Shown here: positions 44,681 to 54,285 of the stretch, in pieces
Layout: every line of letters begins with the position of its first letter
How positions within the stretch are numbered: position 1 is the stretch's first letter
Assembly (NCBI RefSeq): GCF_002994745.2
Contig: NC_037094.1
Coordinates: forward strand, 65,068,989-65,132,988
Direction of reading: 5' to 3'
Source: Rosa chinensis
Taxonomy: Eukaryota > Streptophyta > Magnoliopsida > Rosales > Rosaceae
DNA: 64,000 nt
Notes under the pieces: model-generated
The model's database searches: none
What the model was told of the DNA's origin: nothing
Seen by the model: the letters and a program-made list of their open reading frames with translations, nothing else
Translations under genes and position numbers: made by a program

Positions 44681-47600
44681 ATGAAAGGCTACGAAATAGC
44701 CTATTCTGATGATGAAGATGATGACAGGTCAGTCTACTCTGCCTGGTCTGAAGAAGAAATTTCATCAGATGAGTCTGAGATCGATTCTGAAGTAGAGTAC
44801 TTCGAATCCAGACAAATGAATGTTTTGAGAATCAAAAATTGGGAAGAAAGCAAGACAGAATCCTTCATGTCTTCTTATCAGGTGAACCCTGGTACATTCG
44901 TTTGTGACTACTGCTTATGTCATGAAAAGAATGGTCTCCCTATGTTTTGTAAAGAGTCCAAGAAGACTTATCATAAAGAATGCTTCATAGCTGAAGCAAG
45001 AAGAAAAACCAAAAATGGTCTTGTCAGCCAGTTGGTTGAGCAAGAATATGAAGAATATTTCGCTGAACAAAAGGCGAAAGAAGTGGAAACTCTGTTCCAG
45101 GAAACCATGGAACCATCTTCCTCGAAAAAGGAAGAAATCATCGATGAAGAAAAAATCGATGAAGATATTGAACTGGTTGAAATACCAGAAAATAGAGAAC
45201 TGGTGAAACCACCAGAAACTGTTCATCTCTTAGAACGACAAGAGGCTACTAAAACATGGGATCTACTTGGCCAACCATCAGGCAAGTTTGATTATAAAGT
45301 CAGATATGACCCTCCGTCATGGTTCAGTGACCCAGACATCAAAGAGATAATTCCTACAAACTGGGATGATACAAAACCTTCTAGTTTTGATAAATCACCT
45401 CATCCAGAAAAAGTTCCAAAAGAAGAATGCAAACCATTCATTCCAAAGGAACAAGCTCAGGAAAATGAGCTTCATCAATCGAAAGTCGTCTCTACAAGTA
45501 GATACAGCAACTACATAGAGATTGGACTCAAATTCCCTGATTACAGAAAATATCATCTACATGCCTTTGTAGATAATGGATCAGGTTTTACAGTTGCAAA
45601 AAGATTTGCAATTCCAGATGAACTCTGGAGAGAAGATAAGAAAAAGTATGCTACTGGTGTTACATTTGATGGAAGCCATCTCACCATGAAAAAAGTAGCA
45701 AAAAATGTTCATATCACCATTGGTGGAGGAACATTTATCATCCAGAATGTTTGGCAATCTGAAGGCCAAGGATCTGATTTCTTGTTGGGAAATGATTTTA
45801 TTCTCCAACAACGATTCATTCAGGATGAAGAAGCGATAGGCTTCAGGAAAGGAGAACGGGTGTTCTGGGCAGACCGCCTCACACAAGCTAGAACTATGGT
45901 CGGTCCCGGTTTTACTACTCAGTATCAGAGATCGCAACAGAATAGTGGTGATCTTACCCCCTACAAACCAAAATTCGAACCCATACTCCAAATCAAGCAA
46001 CAAGAAGAATTACTTGTTGAAGAATCTTCTGAAGAAGAAAAAGAAGAAGAAGAAACTAGTGAAGATGAAGAAGCTAGTTTCATCCATGAGCATAACCTCA
46101 AACACTTTCAGAACAAGCTTGAGTCTCAGCAAATTCCCACTCTTGAAAAAATCAAGAAAACACTAGAGCAAAATGTGGATACAAATCCTCAGAAGTTTTG
46201 GGAAAAAGACCCAGTGGTCTGTGAATTGAAATTGCATGACATGAATGCTATCTGCCATGTTAAAGCCATTCCTCATTACAAAAAGGAAGATAAAAAAGAA
46301 TTCAGAAAAGATATTGAAGATCTCCTGAACAAGAGATTAATTCAACCTTCCACTAGCCCTCATCATGCTCCAGCATTCTACGTGAGAAATCATGCAGAAA
46401 ACCTACGAGGAAAAGCTAGAATGGTTATTGACTACGGAGATGTCAATAAAAAGACTGTCAAAGACGGTTATCAAATTGCTCAAGTAAGAGTATTGATTAA
46501 CCAGATCAGAGGAGCCAAAGTCTTTTCGAAGTTCGATGCAAAGTCGGGTTTCTGGCAAGTCAAGATGCATCCTGAGAGCATACCTCTCACTGCATTTGGA
46601 ACACCACAAGGCCATTACGAATGGTTAGTAATGCCTTTTGGTCTAAAGCAAGCTCCCTCAATCTTCCAAAGAAAGATGGACAACATCTTCAAGCATGTGG
46701 CAGAGTTTTGCGTCGTCTACATAGATGACATCCTAGTCTTCTCCAAAAACAAAGAAGAACACATGAAACACCTCCATGAGGTAGCAAAGCTGATAGTTCA
46801 GCATGGAATCATCCTAGGTGAAAAGAAAATCTTCTTTATCCTTGATGAAGTTGATTTCCTAGGAATAAACATAAAAAATGGAGTAATAAAACTCCAACCT
46901 CATATTCTTGAAAAGATCTGGAAGTTCCCAGACAAAATTCCTGATGCTAAGAGTCTAGAGAGATTCCTTGGTGTCATAAATTATGGGAGAGATTTCATCC
47001 CTAAAATCTCAGGGTTAACAGCGATGTTATCTCCTAAGACAAGTTCCAAAAGAAAATGGAACTTCACAGAAGATGATGAAAAAATCGTGAAGCAGATAAA
47101 AAATCTCTGCAAAAACCTCCCTCCTCTGCAACAACCAGAAGAGAATGATGAAATTATCCTCCAGACAGATGCGAGCGATAATTATTGGTCCGGTGTGGTT
47201 CTGGCAAGGGCGCCTGGAACTAACATTGAAAAGATCTGTAAATTTTGTAGTGGCAAGTTCAGCCCTGCAGAACTAAATTATCCCACAGGGGAAAAAGAAA
47301 TTTTGGCTGTCAAGAAAACGATTTTAAATTCTCCAGCTTTTCTTGGAAAACCCTTTACTGTCCGCACCGATTGTGCCAGAGTAAAGAATTTCAAAAATTT
47401 CAAACTTGATAAAGCTGCTGATAGAGGAAGATTAGCAAACTGGCAATTATTTCTTAACCAATATGATTATAATGTTGAATTAATTGCAGGAAACAAGAAT
47501 TATCTTCCAGACGCATTGACCAGGGAAATGGCAATGTTCAGCCAGAGAGAAGACGACGAAGGTCGTAATCCCAGAAGCAGAAGGACTGGGAAAGAACATG

Positions 47601-48838
47601 AGCTTCAAGAAGATCCTATGGAAACCAAAGAAAAGGTTCTTAAAAGGTTTCTGCTAAGTCCTAAAGGACTAGCTTCAACTGATCAATCCCAGGGTAAAGG
47701 ATTGGCTAGCCCGTCTCAAACGGCAGACGGTAAAGGCTCATCAAGACCGTTGACGGCTGCTGCTTTGCCAAAAAGCAGACCAACTCCAACTGGAGTCATA
47801 AATGTTTTTAATTATGAATTAAGAACTTTTGACACTCCTGTGTTCAGAACTGGCAGGAGACTAGCTTATCACCAGAAGGCAATCCTGGATAATCTCTTAT
47901 TTGCTTTTCAAGAAAGAAGCAGTGGTCTAATGTTCCCAGCACTCTTTGCACTAGCTGAAGAGCTATATGAGAACGCCAGACCACAATTTGAAGAAAGTCA
48001 TATACAGCAGAGTGCTATAAGAAAAGAAAAAATTCTCTTCCTTGAAAGTGCAGAAAGTGCTAGAGTTCCTGTCATGGCACTTAATGAATCAGACTGGCAT
48101 GAATTCCATAGTTTGATAGGAAGACATAATCCAGAAGACCTAGTTCCTCCAACTCTCTTTATTGTTTCAGGTCCTTATGTTGGAAGATACCTGGTTAATG
48201 TTCAGAGTGAACATCCTCAAGAACATAAGCTCTGGCTTGTTGAAAATGGTTTTGTCCATAATCTGTGGACTAAAACAAATGATGATCTAAAAGGTTTGCC
48301 GCCTATCATTGTCAATACAGTCAAAAATGTAAGAAAAAATGACTGTATGCTTCGACTGAAGTTCAGATCCACTCCTCCAGAATGGATCCAGAAGGCAAAC
48401 GGTGAAGTTGAATATATTCCTCCTTATCATTATGTAAGAATTATTCAAAGGAAATATCTTCAACCAGCCTGTGTAGGGTACAATGGCCAACCAAACTCAA
48501 GCATCCCGTGGATGAAGGCCATGACTCTAGAATATATCAAAAAGATCATCTCTGAGGATACCTACAATACCTTCCTGGCAGCAGGAGAAAAAATTATCAT
48601 CACTGCTTACGATCATCCTGACGTAGTCAGCAGTGACTTATTCCTATCTCTTACCAGAAAAGAGATAGATTCGACACTGGCATGCCTACGATGGGTGGAA
48701 AAACTTGAAACTGACAACCACTACAAGATGTATGTTGATACAGATGTCGAAGACAATGCAACAACAGTAAGGATGGCCCAGGCAGATAACGACTCGTTTG
48801 TCCTTGGTCACAATTCAGAAACCGATGAGAACATGTGA
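44681..48838 (+). CDS. pol: Endogenous caulimovirid polymerase: protease, RT, RNase H and unassigned C-terminal domain
   Basis: 1385 residues, open throughout, but its first ATG is probably not a natural start, as the same frame continues upstream into the coat-protein module. Residues 75-101 hold a Cys/His cluster (C-x2-C-x-C-x9-C-x7-H-x2-C). An aspartic protease lies around residue 298 (FVDNGSGFT) with FLLGNDFI downstream. RT spans about 540-760 with KARMVIDYGDVNKK, SKFDAKSGFWQVKMHP and the catalytic YIDD near 680. RNase H spans about 825-950 (LQTDASDN, GEKEILAV, FTVRTDC, LPDALTR). About 430 residues follow without recognised homology. RT makes viral DNA from pregenomic RNA; RNase H removes the RNA. 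The intact length is notable, given the lesion just upstream. Confidence 0.9.
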   Translation: MKGYEIAYSDDEDDDRSVYSAWSEEEISSDESEIDSEVEYFESRQMNVLRIKNWEESKTESFMSSYQVNPGTFVCDYCLCHEKNGLPMFCKESKKTYHKECFIAEARRKTKNGLVSQLVEQEYEEYFAEQKAKEVETLFQETMEPSSSKKEEIIDEEKIDEDIELVEIPENRELVKPPETVHLLERQEATKTWDLLGQPSGKFDYKVRYDPPSWFSDPDIKEIIPTNWDDTKPSSFDKSPHPEKVPKEECKPFIPKEQAQENELHQSKVVSTSRYSNYIEIGLKFPDYRKYHLHAFVDNGSGFTVAKRFAIPDELWREDKKKYATGVTFDGSHLTMKKVAKNVHITIGGGTFIIQNVWQSEGQGSDFLLGNDFILQQRFIQDEEAIGFRKGERVFWADRLTQARTMVGPGFTTQYQRSQQNSGDLTPYKPKFEPILQIKQQEELLVEESSEEEKEEEETSEDEEASFIHEHNLKHFQNKLESQQIPTLEKIKKTLEQNVDTNPQKFWEKDPVVCELKLHDMNAICHVKAIPHYKKEDKKEFRKDIEDLLNKRLIQPSTSPHHAPAFYVRNHAENLRGKARMVIDYGDVNKKTVKDGYQIAQVRVLINQIRGAKVFSKFDAKSGFWQVKMHPESIPLTAFGTPQGHYEWLVMPFGLKQAPSIFQRKMDNIFKHVAEFCVVYIDDILVFSKNKEEHMKHLHEVAKLIVQHGIILGEKKIFFILDEVDFLGINIKNGVIKLQPHILEKIWKFPDKIPDAKSLERFLGVINYGRDFIPKISGLTAMLSPKTSSKRKWNFTEDDEKIVKQIKNLCKNLPPLQQPEENDEIILQTDASDNYWSGVVLARAPGTNIEKICKFCSGKFSPAELNYPTGEKEILAVKKTILNSPAFLGKPFTVRTDCARVKNFKNFKLDKAADRGRLANWQLFLNQYDYNVELIAGNKNYLPDALTREMAMFSQREDDEGRNPRSRRTGKEHELQEDPMETKEKVLKRFLLSPKGLASTDQSQGKGLASPSQTADGKGSSRPLTAAALPKSRPTPTGVINVFNYELRTFDTPVFRTGRRLAYHQKAILDNLLFAFQERSSGLMFPALFALAEELYENARPQFEESHIQQSAIRKEKILFLESAESARVPVMALNESDWHEFHSLIGRHNPEDLVPPTLFIVSGPYVGRYLVNVQSEHPQEHKLWLVENGFVHNLWTKTNDDLKGLPPIIVNTVKNVRKNDCMLRLKFRSTPPEWIQKANGEVEYIPPYHYVRIIQRKYLQPACVGYNGQPNSSIPWMKAMTLEYIKKIISEDTYNTFLAAGEKIIITAYDHPDVVSSDLFLSLTRKEIDSTLACLRWVEKLETDNHYKMYVDTDVEDNATTVRMAQADNDSFVLGHNSETDENM

Positions 48839-49056
48839 AGCAGCAGGTGTAGAAAACACCGAAAGTCCTTTTGGATTTTTCCCAAAAGTGACTTTTGCTT
48901 TTCAAAAAGCAGGTGAAAAACATTTCACCTAAAGGAATCTGCTTTTTCCCCGGCCGACCTCCACCAGCAGGAGCACTAAGGAAAGCAGGAAATCACGGAG
49001 TCGTTCTGTACATTTTGTTGTTTTGAATTGTAATTTGAGTTCCGCTCCCTATATAA
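48839..49056 (+). promoter_or_regulatory. Viral intergenic region with hairpins and promoter
   Basis: Downstream of pol, short inverted repeats stack up: GCTTTTCAAAAAGC, and AGGTGAAAAACATTTCACCT nested within an AAAGCAG...CTGCTTT arm pair (about 48895-48945). A TATA box (TATATAA, 49050-49056) follows. This is the place of the pregenomic RNA promoter in caulimovirids. RNA would start near 49080. Confidence 0.7.
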
Positions 49057-49311
49057 GGAGCTTTAGCTTCCCTTAGAAGGCATTCGAAGTAGAAAAACAT
49101 CAGTCTAATATTCGAAAATTGAGCAGAATCAGATTCTCTCAAAAATAAGGAAGCCATAGTAGCAGCAGTAGCAGGTTTTATATAAATCTCTTTATGCAAG
49201 TGTGCATCTGAGTCCAAGTAAGTATTTGTCATCAAGTTATGAGTAGCTAAGCAGCTTCTAGCTATTTGCCCAAGAGTGAGGCTCTGGGTTCTGTATCTGT
49301 ATTTATGTTTG

Positions 49312-49317
49312 AATAAA
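49312..49317 (+). terminator. Viral poly(A) signal
   Basis: AATAAA about 230 bases after the inferred RNA start. In caulimovirids a poly(A) signal downstream of the promoter, read only on the second pass, gives terminally redundant RNA. Leader-like sequence with GTAGCAGTAGCAGTT repeats continues beyond to at least 49560. Confidence 0.65.
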
Positions 49318-49740
49318 TAAATTCAGTTTGCGCCCATTACTCTGTCACAAAAATATTTTGTTTTTTTTTGCATTTGAAAGTAATAGTAGCAGTAGCAGTT
49401 TGTAGCAGTAGCAGTTGTTATGTTCTTGTTTAAAAGCCTAAATCCTTTATTATACTAAGGCAACAGTGATTCCGCCCTGTTAGTAGCCGCTTAGACAGGA
49501 AGTCGTTAGGCGAAGTTGTGGCATGATGAAGGTTAGTCCTTAGGCTGATACTGTGTGAAGACTTTTTAGCAGGAAATATTAGCTGTTACTGTAAAAAATT
49601 GTGAAAAGGTAAAAAGGAATAGGGTGTGTCCTTAATTGTATAAGGGGAAAGGTTGTGGAGTTTTTTGTTAAACAAAAGGTGGTCTGGTAGTCCTTTGTAG
49701 TTATCCCTAAAATTAATACGTATCATAGACAGCTGCAATC

Positions 49741-49817
49741 TATTATAATAATAATAATAATAATAATTTATAATAATAATAATAATAATAATTATTATTA
49801 TTATTATTATTATTATT

Positions 49818-49859
<42 letters not shown>
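49741..49859. repeat. Compound (TAA)n(TTA)n(TCA)n microsatellite
   Basis: About 120 bases of TAA/ATA units turning into ATT and then ATC units. The TAA and TTA blocks are inverted relative to each other and could form a hairpin. It separates the viral leader from the Pack-MULE. Confidence 0.97.
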
Positions 49860-50194
49860 TATAAGGGGAAATGATCATTTACCCAATTTTAGCTTAAAAA
49901 TTGTCCACTTGCTCCACTAACAGTTTTTTAACCCCATTTACTTAAAACACTCTAAGAGATTTTTTCCCTAATACCATATTAATTCTTTTTTATTCTTTTT
50001 ATTTATTTTTGAGACTTTTTTGTCCTCTCATTCTTTCTCACTTAGAGAGAGAAGTCATCATCCACTTTGCTGTGCTCCGGAGACCAGTGGCCTGCCGCGG
50101 TCTCCGGCGACCGGTGACAGAACTCCGGTGACCGGTGACCGAAATCCGGCAACCGATGACCGGATTCCGGCGTCTGAGTTTATTACCCACCAAT

Positions 50195-50462
50195 AATCAT
50201 ATTATTGCCTCCCAGTAACAAGTTCATTGGGGATCAATAATTAGTGAAAAATGAATATGTTTTAAATTTTGAATGTTTAGTAGGTTTATCTAAATAAATA
50301 ATGTTATTATTGCCCCCCAATAATCTTATTATTACCCTAATAACTATTTTATTGCCCCCCAGTAATAATGTTTAGTAGGTTTATCCAAATAAATAATGTT
50401 ATTATTGCCCCCCAATAATCTTATTATTGCCTCTCAGTAATCATATTATTGCCCTCAAGTGA
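50195..50462 (+). repeat. ATTATTGCC tandem/dispersed repeats in Pack-MULE
   Basis: TAATCTTATTATTGCC-like units recur about seven times. A longer segment, AATGTTTAGTAGGTTTATC.AAATAAATAATG, occurs twice (about 50270 and 50370). Confidence 0.75.
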
Positions 50463-50734
50463 GATGCATAAACTCCCAAAACCAAAATGAAACAGAGACA
50501 ATTGATCAATTTCTATGTTCACTTTTTTTTTCTTCCCCATTCTCGGAACTCAAAGTATACCAAAAAAAAAAAATTGCTCAGGGCACCTAGAAATTGCTTT
50601 GGGCACCAGATCGGATTAACCGGGATGAAGTCACCGGCGATTGCTCTGGCCCAAAACCATAGAACCGCTTCACCGGACGAAGACACCAGCGCCGAGATCA
50701 CTGGGGTATGTATTGAATTTCTGAAAAATGTTTG

Positions 50735-50950
50735 AACTGGAGTCCTGCCACCTTCGCCAGATTCTCCCCCAACGACGAGTGGATCGGGTCCGCCGACGTC
50801 TCCGGCACCGTCAGGATCTGGGGGACCGACACGATTTCATCCTCAAGAACGAGTTCAAGGTATCTCGAGTTGGATCGACGACCTCCAACGGTTCGCCGAC
50901 GGAATGAGGATCGTTGCTTGCGGCGAAGGCAAAGGGACACCTTGCGACTG
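50735..50950 (+). pseudogene. AIP1: Captured actin-interacting protein 1 (AIP1) WD40 fragment
   Basis: The plus strand reads [20 protein letters not shown] then [10 protein letters not shown]. After frame changes it continues with [10 protein letters not shown] and [20 protein letters not shown]. This is the start of the WD40 propeller of plant AIP1, which promotes cofilin-driven actin disassembly. At least two frameshifts near 50835 and 50865 break the frame. GC content is much higher than in the surrounding DNA. It sits inside the Mutator-type TIRs, so it was captured by transposition. Confidence 0.8.
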
Positions 50951-51567
50951 AGCGGTGATGGAGGCGGTGGATGCTTTCAGGTGAAACAGAGATCTGAGGC
51001 ACAGAGAGAGATCAGAGATTGGGGATGAGAGAGAAATAACAGATCGAGGGAGAGTGGAGAGAGACTTGGAGATGCAGATGTAATTAATTAATTGGGTTAA
51101 GGGAAAAACTGTCAATGGGTGTTAGATTGGGTAAATAGGGTTAAAAAACTCTTAGTGGAGTAAGTGGGCAATTCTTAAGCTGAAATTGGGTAAATGGTCA
51201 CGACCCCTTTCTATTAATACTTTTCTTCTACAACTTGTGAAACGCTCACCATTTGAAGTTCCTTTATGGCTCACAGAAGTTTGATAGAGGGCAGATGCCA
51301 ATACTCAACATCATTGATATAAAACTGCACGGATGTGAATCACAGTGAACATCAATGTATGTTAGGCATTTCCGTACCCTCTTTCAAAGGAAACACAACC
51401 GCTACATACGAAAACTCGTTACATGTCCAACCAATATTATTATTAAAAGAAGAGAAGAAAAAATAAAAAGACATGATCGATACTGTGAAGATTATATGTT
51501 CAAATTTCACTCATTATGAAATGAGTAGGGTGGAAAAAACACCATTCTTTCTACTTAAAGAAGAAAA

Positions 51568-52732
51568 AACTTTTTTCTAGGAGAATGCCTCTTGCTCTCG
51601 GTTTCACGAACCCTAGCGACACCGTCACTGGTGTCGAGCATGGTGCGCATGATCTCAGTCGCACTCCTACCTCACGCGATCACTCACAACGATCGCGTGT
51701 CTTGACCTCCCATTTCTATTAGATTCCTAATGGGTACGGATCTGCCATGGCAGATCTCCTTTGCCTTTCTTTTGGATGGTGAGAACGGGTGGCCTTCAGT
51801 TCCGATGTGGTGGATCTCGGATAGACCTGTCGAGATGGATGGCAGCGCTGCTAAGCGGCGGTTGGGTTCTTCTCTGGTGGGTGGCCTTGATGCGGTCGAT
51901 GTCGGAGAAGTTGGCATGGCCTGGGTTGGAGGTGATCTTATGCAAAAGCGCTTGGAGAATCTGCCTTTGGTTGATCGAAATCTGGGTTTCGCCGTCCGAA
52001 CTCCGGTTTGTGATGCTGACGGTGGTGTTGCAGGGAGGCAAAGGGTGCCTAAAGTGGTGGTCGGCCGGGGCACAGATGAAGGGTGCCCGATCTTGGGGGT
52101 CCATATCAGAACGAGCTTCCATGAATTTGGGCTGCTTTTGGGCCCAGTTCAACTTTCTATTGGGCCAGACCTCTCCATGGGTTTGGATTTGGGACCCAGG
52201 CTAGACCTTCTATCTGGTTGCTGTTTAAGTTTTACTACTTGTAATATTTTGGGTGTGCTACGTTTGCTCTTGGGTAAATTGATCATTGCTACATTCTATG
52301 AAGAGTCTTAGTACAATTGCGTTGTGAGTACCACAATTGAGTGCCTTGGCGAGCAGTGTGTTTTAGGCTGGGATGAATTTAGTTTTGATTGGTCTACCAA
52401 TTCTTTGCATACCCGAATTGCAGATACTGATGATCTGCTCTACAAATCTCAAGGTCATGACAATGGTGATATTGTTGGTAATTATCTTGAGGAGGCTGGG
52501 ATTTTATCTTCAGTCTTTGCTAAGTTCTCTATTAGTGCTTCAAAGCAATGTTTTATTGTAAAAATTGTAAAAGGACAAATTGTTGGTGGAGTACACCTTC
52601 TGATTTGTTCTCATTTAGCTCTATGGTCAAGCCGAATTTGGCTTTTGTATGCTCCCAATCTCATGTGGGATGCCCTCTTGAGCAATTTCTATCGCTAATT
52701 CAATGAATTCTCTTCTTTCAAAAAAAAAAAAC
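51568..52732 (+). mobile_element. LINE-type retroposon with poly(A) and 11-bp target duplication
   Basis: AAAGAAGAAAA flanks the element (51557-51567 and 52733-52743), and a poly(A) of 11 precedes the right copy. One frame is open from 51730 to a TAA at 52696-52698, about 20 bases before the poly(A), interrupted once by a TAG at 52309. The encoded protein (for example WWISDRPVEMDGSAAKRRLG, then DEFSFDWSTNSLHTRIADTD) has no family I recognise and no RT. Probably a non-autonomous or internally deleted LINE. Confidence 0.6.
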
Positions 52733-52930
52733 AAAGAAGAAAAGAGAATTTTTAAATACACACCTAACTACTTAATACACATTCCTATTATTTTATATTT
52801 CAAATCAGAGTTTATAGGTAGGTCAAATGATCAAAACAGACATTAAGAAGAAGAAAAAATAGTCATATTTTTCTTATGTTATTTTATAATTATGTACAAA
52901 TATTTTTTTTGAATAAAAAAATATAAATAG

Positions 52931-53120
52931 GTTTTTTTTTTTTTTGAGAAACTATCAACTTAAATAAATTAGGAGATAAACTCCTTGGAAAGTACATCAA
53001 CAATACAAGCTAGAGGCTCTAGGCCCCAAAATAAAGAACTAGAAGAAGAACAAGCAAAACGAGCTAAAGTGTGAGCCACAACATTGACTTGATGATAAGC
53101 ATGAGTAAAGTAAGAACCAT
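52931..53120 (-). mobile_element. 5'-truncated LINE 3' end (RNase H C-terminus)
   Basis: The plus-strand T run at 52931-52943 is a minus-strand poly(A). Upstream on that strand the frame VNVVAHTLARFACSSSSS and LEPLACIVDVLSKEF matches the C-terminal RNase H-like end of plant L1 LINE ORF2 (the VAHxLAR motif). Only the last 60 or so codons remain. Flanking AACCATCTAATTTA occurs twice to the right, a possible duplication scar. Confidence 0.75.
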
Positions 53121-53506
53121 CTAATTTAATACAAAAATAAAATTAGAAACCATCTAATTTAAAGCTTCCTTAAATAAATTGTAATTAAATGGTTTGAAAA
53201 ACAATATAATTTAGAATTTTAGAATCAATGGCATTAAATGTTTTTAAAACATATCGCTTTACTCCTATGTTTTAGTTAATTTCCTTTCTTTTTTTTTTTC
53301 TAAAAGTTATGATTAACCAATTTATTATCTAATATAAAACATCACAGATAGTTACTTTGTAATTGTTGATCTTTTTGGCCCCTTCAGTGACAACTTCGTA
53401 GTTCCGCCGCTGGAAAAACTACTAATATGGGGTTGAATGCTCAACTCAAAATTTTATACTTGATCAACACGATATTTGGTGGATGAGAACTAAAATAATA
53501 CAAAAC

Positions 53507-53724
53507 TGTTTAAGTAAATCCTAATTTGTGTTTGGCCCGAACTCTAGGTTACTTGACCTAGTGGTAATAGGGTTAAATTAGAATGATCTAGATTTCTATT
53601 CAATGTACAATTACTTTCCTTGTATGATTGAGATTCTATACATTGTAATCCTCTATATAAAGAGGCCCCTATTATCAATGAGAATACACAGCAAATTCCT
53701 CTCAATTCTCGTTTTCCTAAAACA
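53507..53724 (+). repeat. 5' LTR of copia element
   Basis: TGTTTAAGTAAATCC ... CCTAAAACA, with TATA box TATATAAA at 53654-53661. It is followed by CGTTATCAGCACGAG, which is not the usual TGGTATCAGAGC primer site. Confidence 0.95.
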
Positions 53725-53921
53725 CGTTATCAGCACGAGCCCTAACCCTAGCCTTAAAAACAAAAAACCCGAAAACTCTTCTCACCAAAACTGCCGCAAG
53801 CTCCTAGCCCTTGTTAGCTATGCCCTCTGCTGCCCCTGAAGCCCTTGCGCACCCGTGTGCCACCTACTGCCCCTGCAGCATTGCCGCACGCCTGCTGCCC
53901 CTGCAACACAACAGCACGCTC

Positions 53922-54285
53922 TTTTCTGTGCAGATCAGTCTGATTTCACGCGCCGAAACGTCTTGTTCAGAACCTCTGATGAAAATACTTTCTTCATAAA
54001 AGTTGTTCATCTCTGTCTCTTCTATCTGACCTCGAAATTTCAGCCCTATTGGAGTCGTTTTGAGACATCTACACCATTCGAGGTGGGACCTGTTCAGCAT
54101 GCTCGTTCCTGTGCATATCAGTCAGTTTTCAAGCCCCTAAACGCCTAGTTCAGAACTTCAGATCAAAATTATTCCTTCATCAAAGTTGTTCAAGTCTGTC
54201 TCTTATATCTAACCTCCAAATTTAAGCCCTATTGGAGTCGTTTTGAGATCTGTACACCAATCGGAGTGGGAGCTGTTCAGAAGTG
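53922..54285 (+). repeat. Tandemly duplicated leader of copia element
   Basis: A unit of about 183 bases (CTGTGCAGATCAGTCTGATTT ...) is repeated at 54106 (CTGTGCATATCAGTCAGTTTT ...). Both contain TTCAGAAC, TTCATAAAAGTTGTTCA-like, and CCCTATTGGAGTCGTTTTGA. Diverged copies in the untranslated leader. Confidence 0.85.

Larger units (their letters stand above)
41651..49740 (+). mobile_element. Endogenous caulimovirid (pararetrovirus), near full length
   Basis: The order is coiled-coil ORF, tRNA-Met primer site, movement protein, coat protein with zinc knuckle, aspartic protease, RT, RNase H, C-terminal region, intergenic promoter, terminally redundant poly(A) region and leader. About 8 kb matches one circular genome of the family Caulimoviridae integrated as a linear copy. 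No integrase or LTRs are present, which separates it from LTR retrotransposons. All coding modules share one frame, as in petuviruses, which encode one polyprotein. Genus assignment is inference. The left border is the start of the open frame; the right border abuts a trinucleotide microsatellite. Stops in several modules mark it as a relic in this copy. Confidence 0.93.
49865..51207 (+). mobile_element. Pack-MULE (Mutator-like) with AIP1 fragment
   Basis: Long inverted termini: GGGGAAATGATCATTTACCC at the left mirrors GGGTAAATGGTCACGACCCC at the right, and the similarity continues for about 100 bases (CCACTTGCTCCACTAA / TTAGTGGAGTAAGTGG; GTTTTTTAACCC / GGGTTAAAAAAC). Long TIRs with a host-gene fragment fit a Pack-MULE. 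Flanks (CTATAA left, CTATTAA right) are similar, but a clean 9-bp duplication is not certain. Interior: GC-rich CCGG-motif repeats (50095-50175), ATTATTGCC tandem repeats, then the captured coding piece. Confidence 0.8.

Noticed and set aside
49586..49858. Open frame encoding poly-Met/poly-Ile on the minus strand
   Set aside because: It is a translation of the ATC/ATT trinucleotide microsatellite and its flank, with no sign of a gene.
53811..54148. Overlapping short frames in the copia leader
   Set aside because: They lie in the duplicated untranslated leader, overlap in three frames and have no homology; gag starts downstream at 54768.
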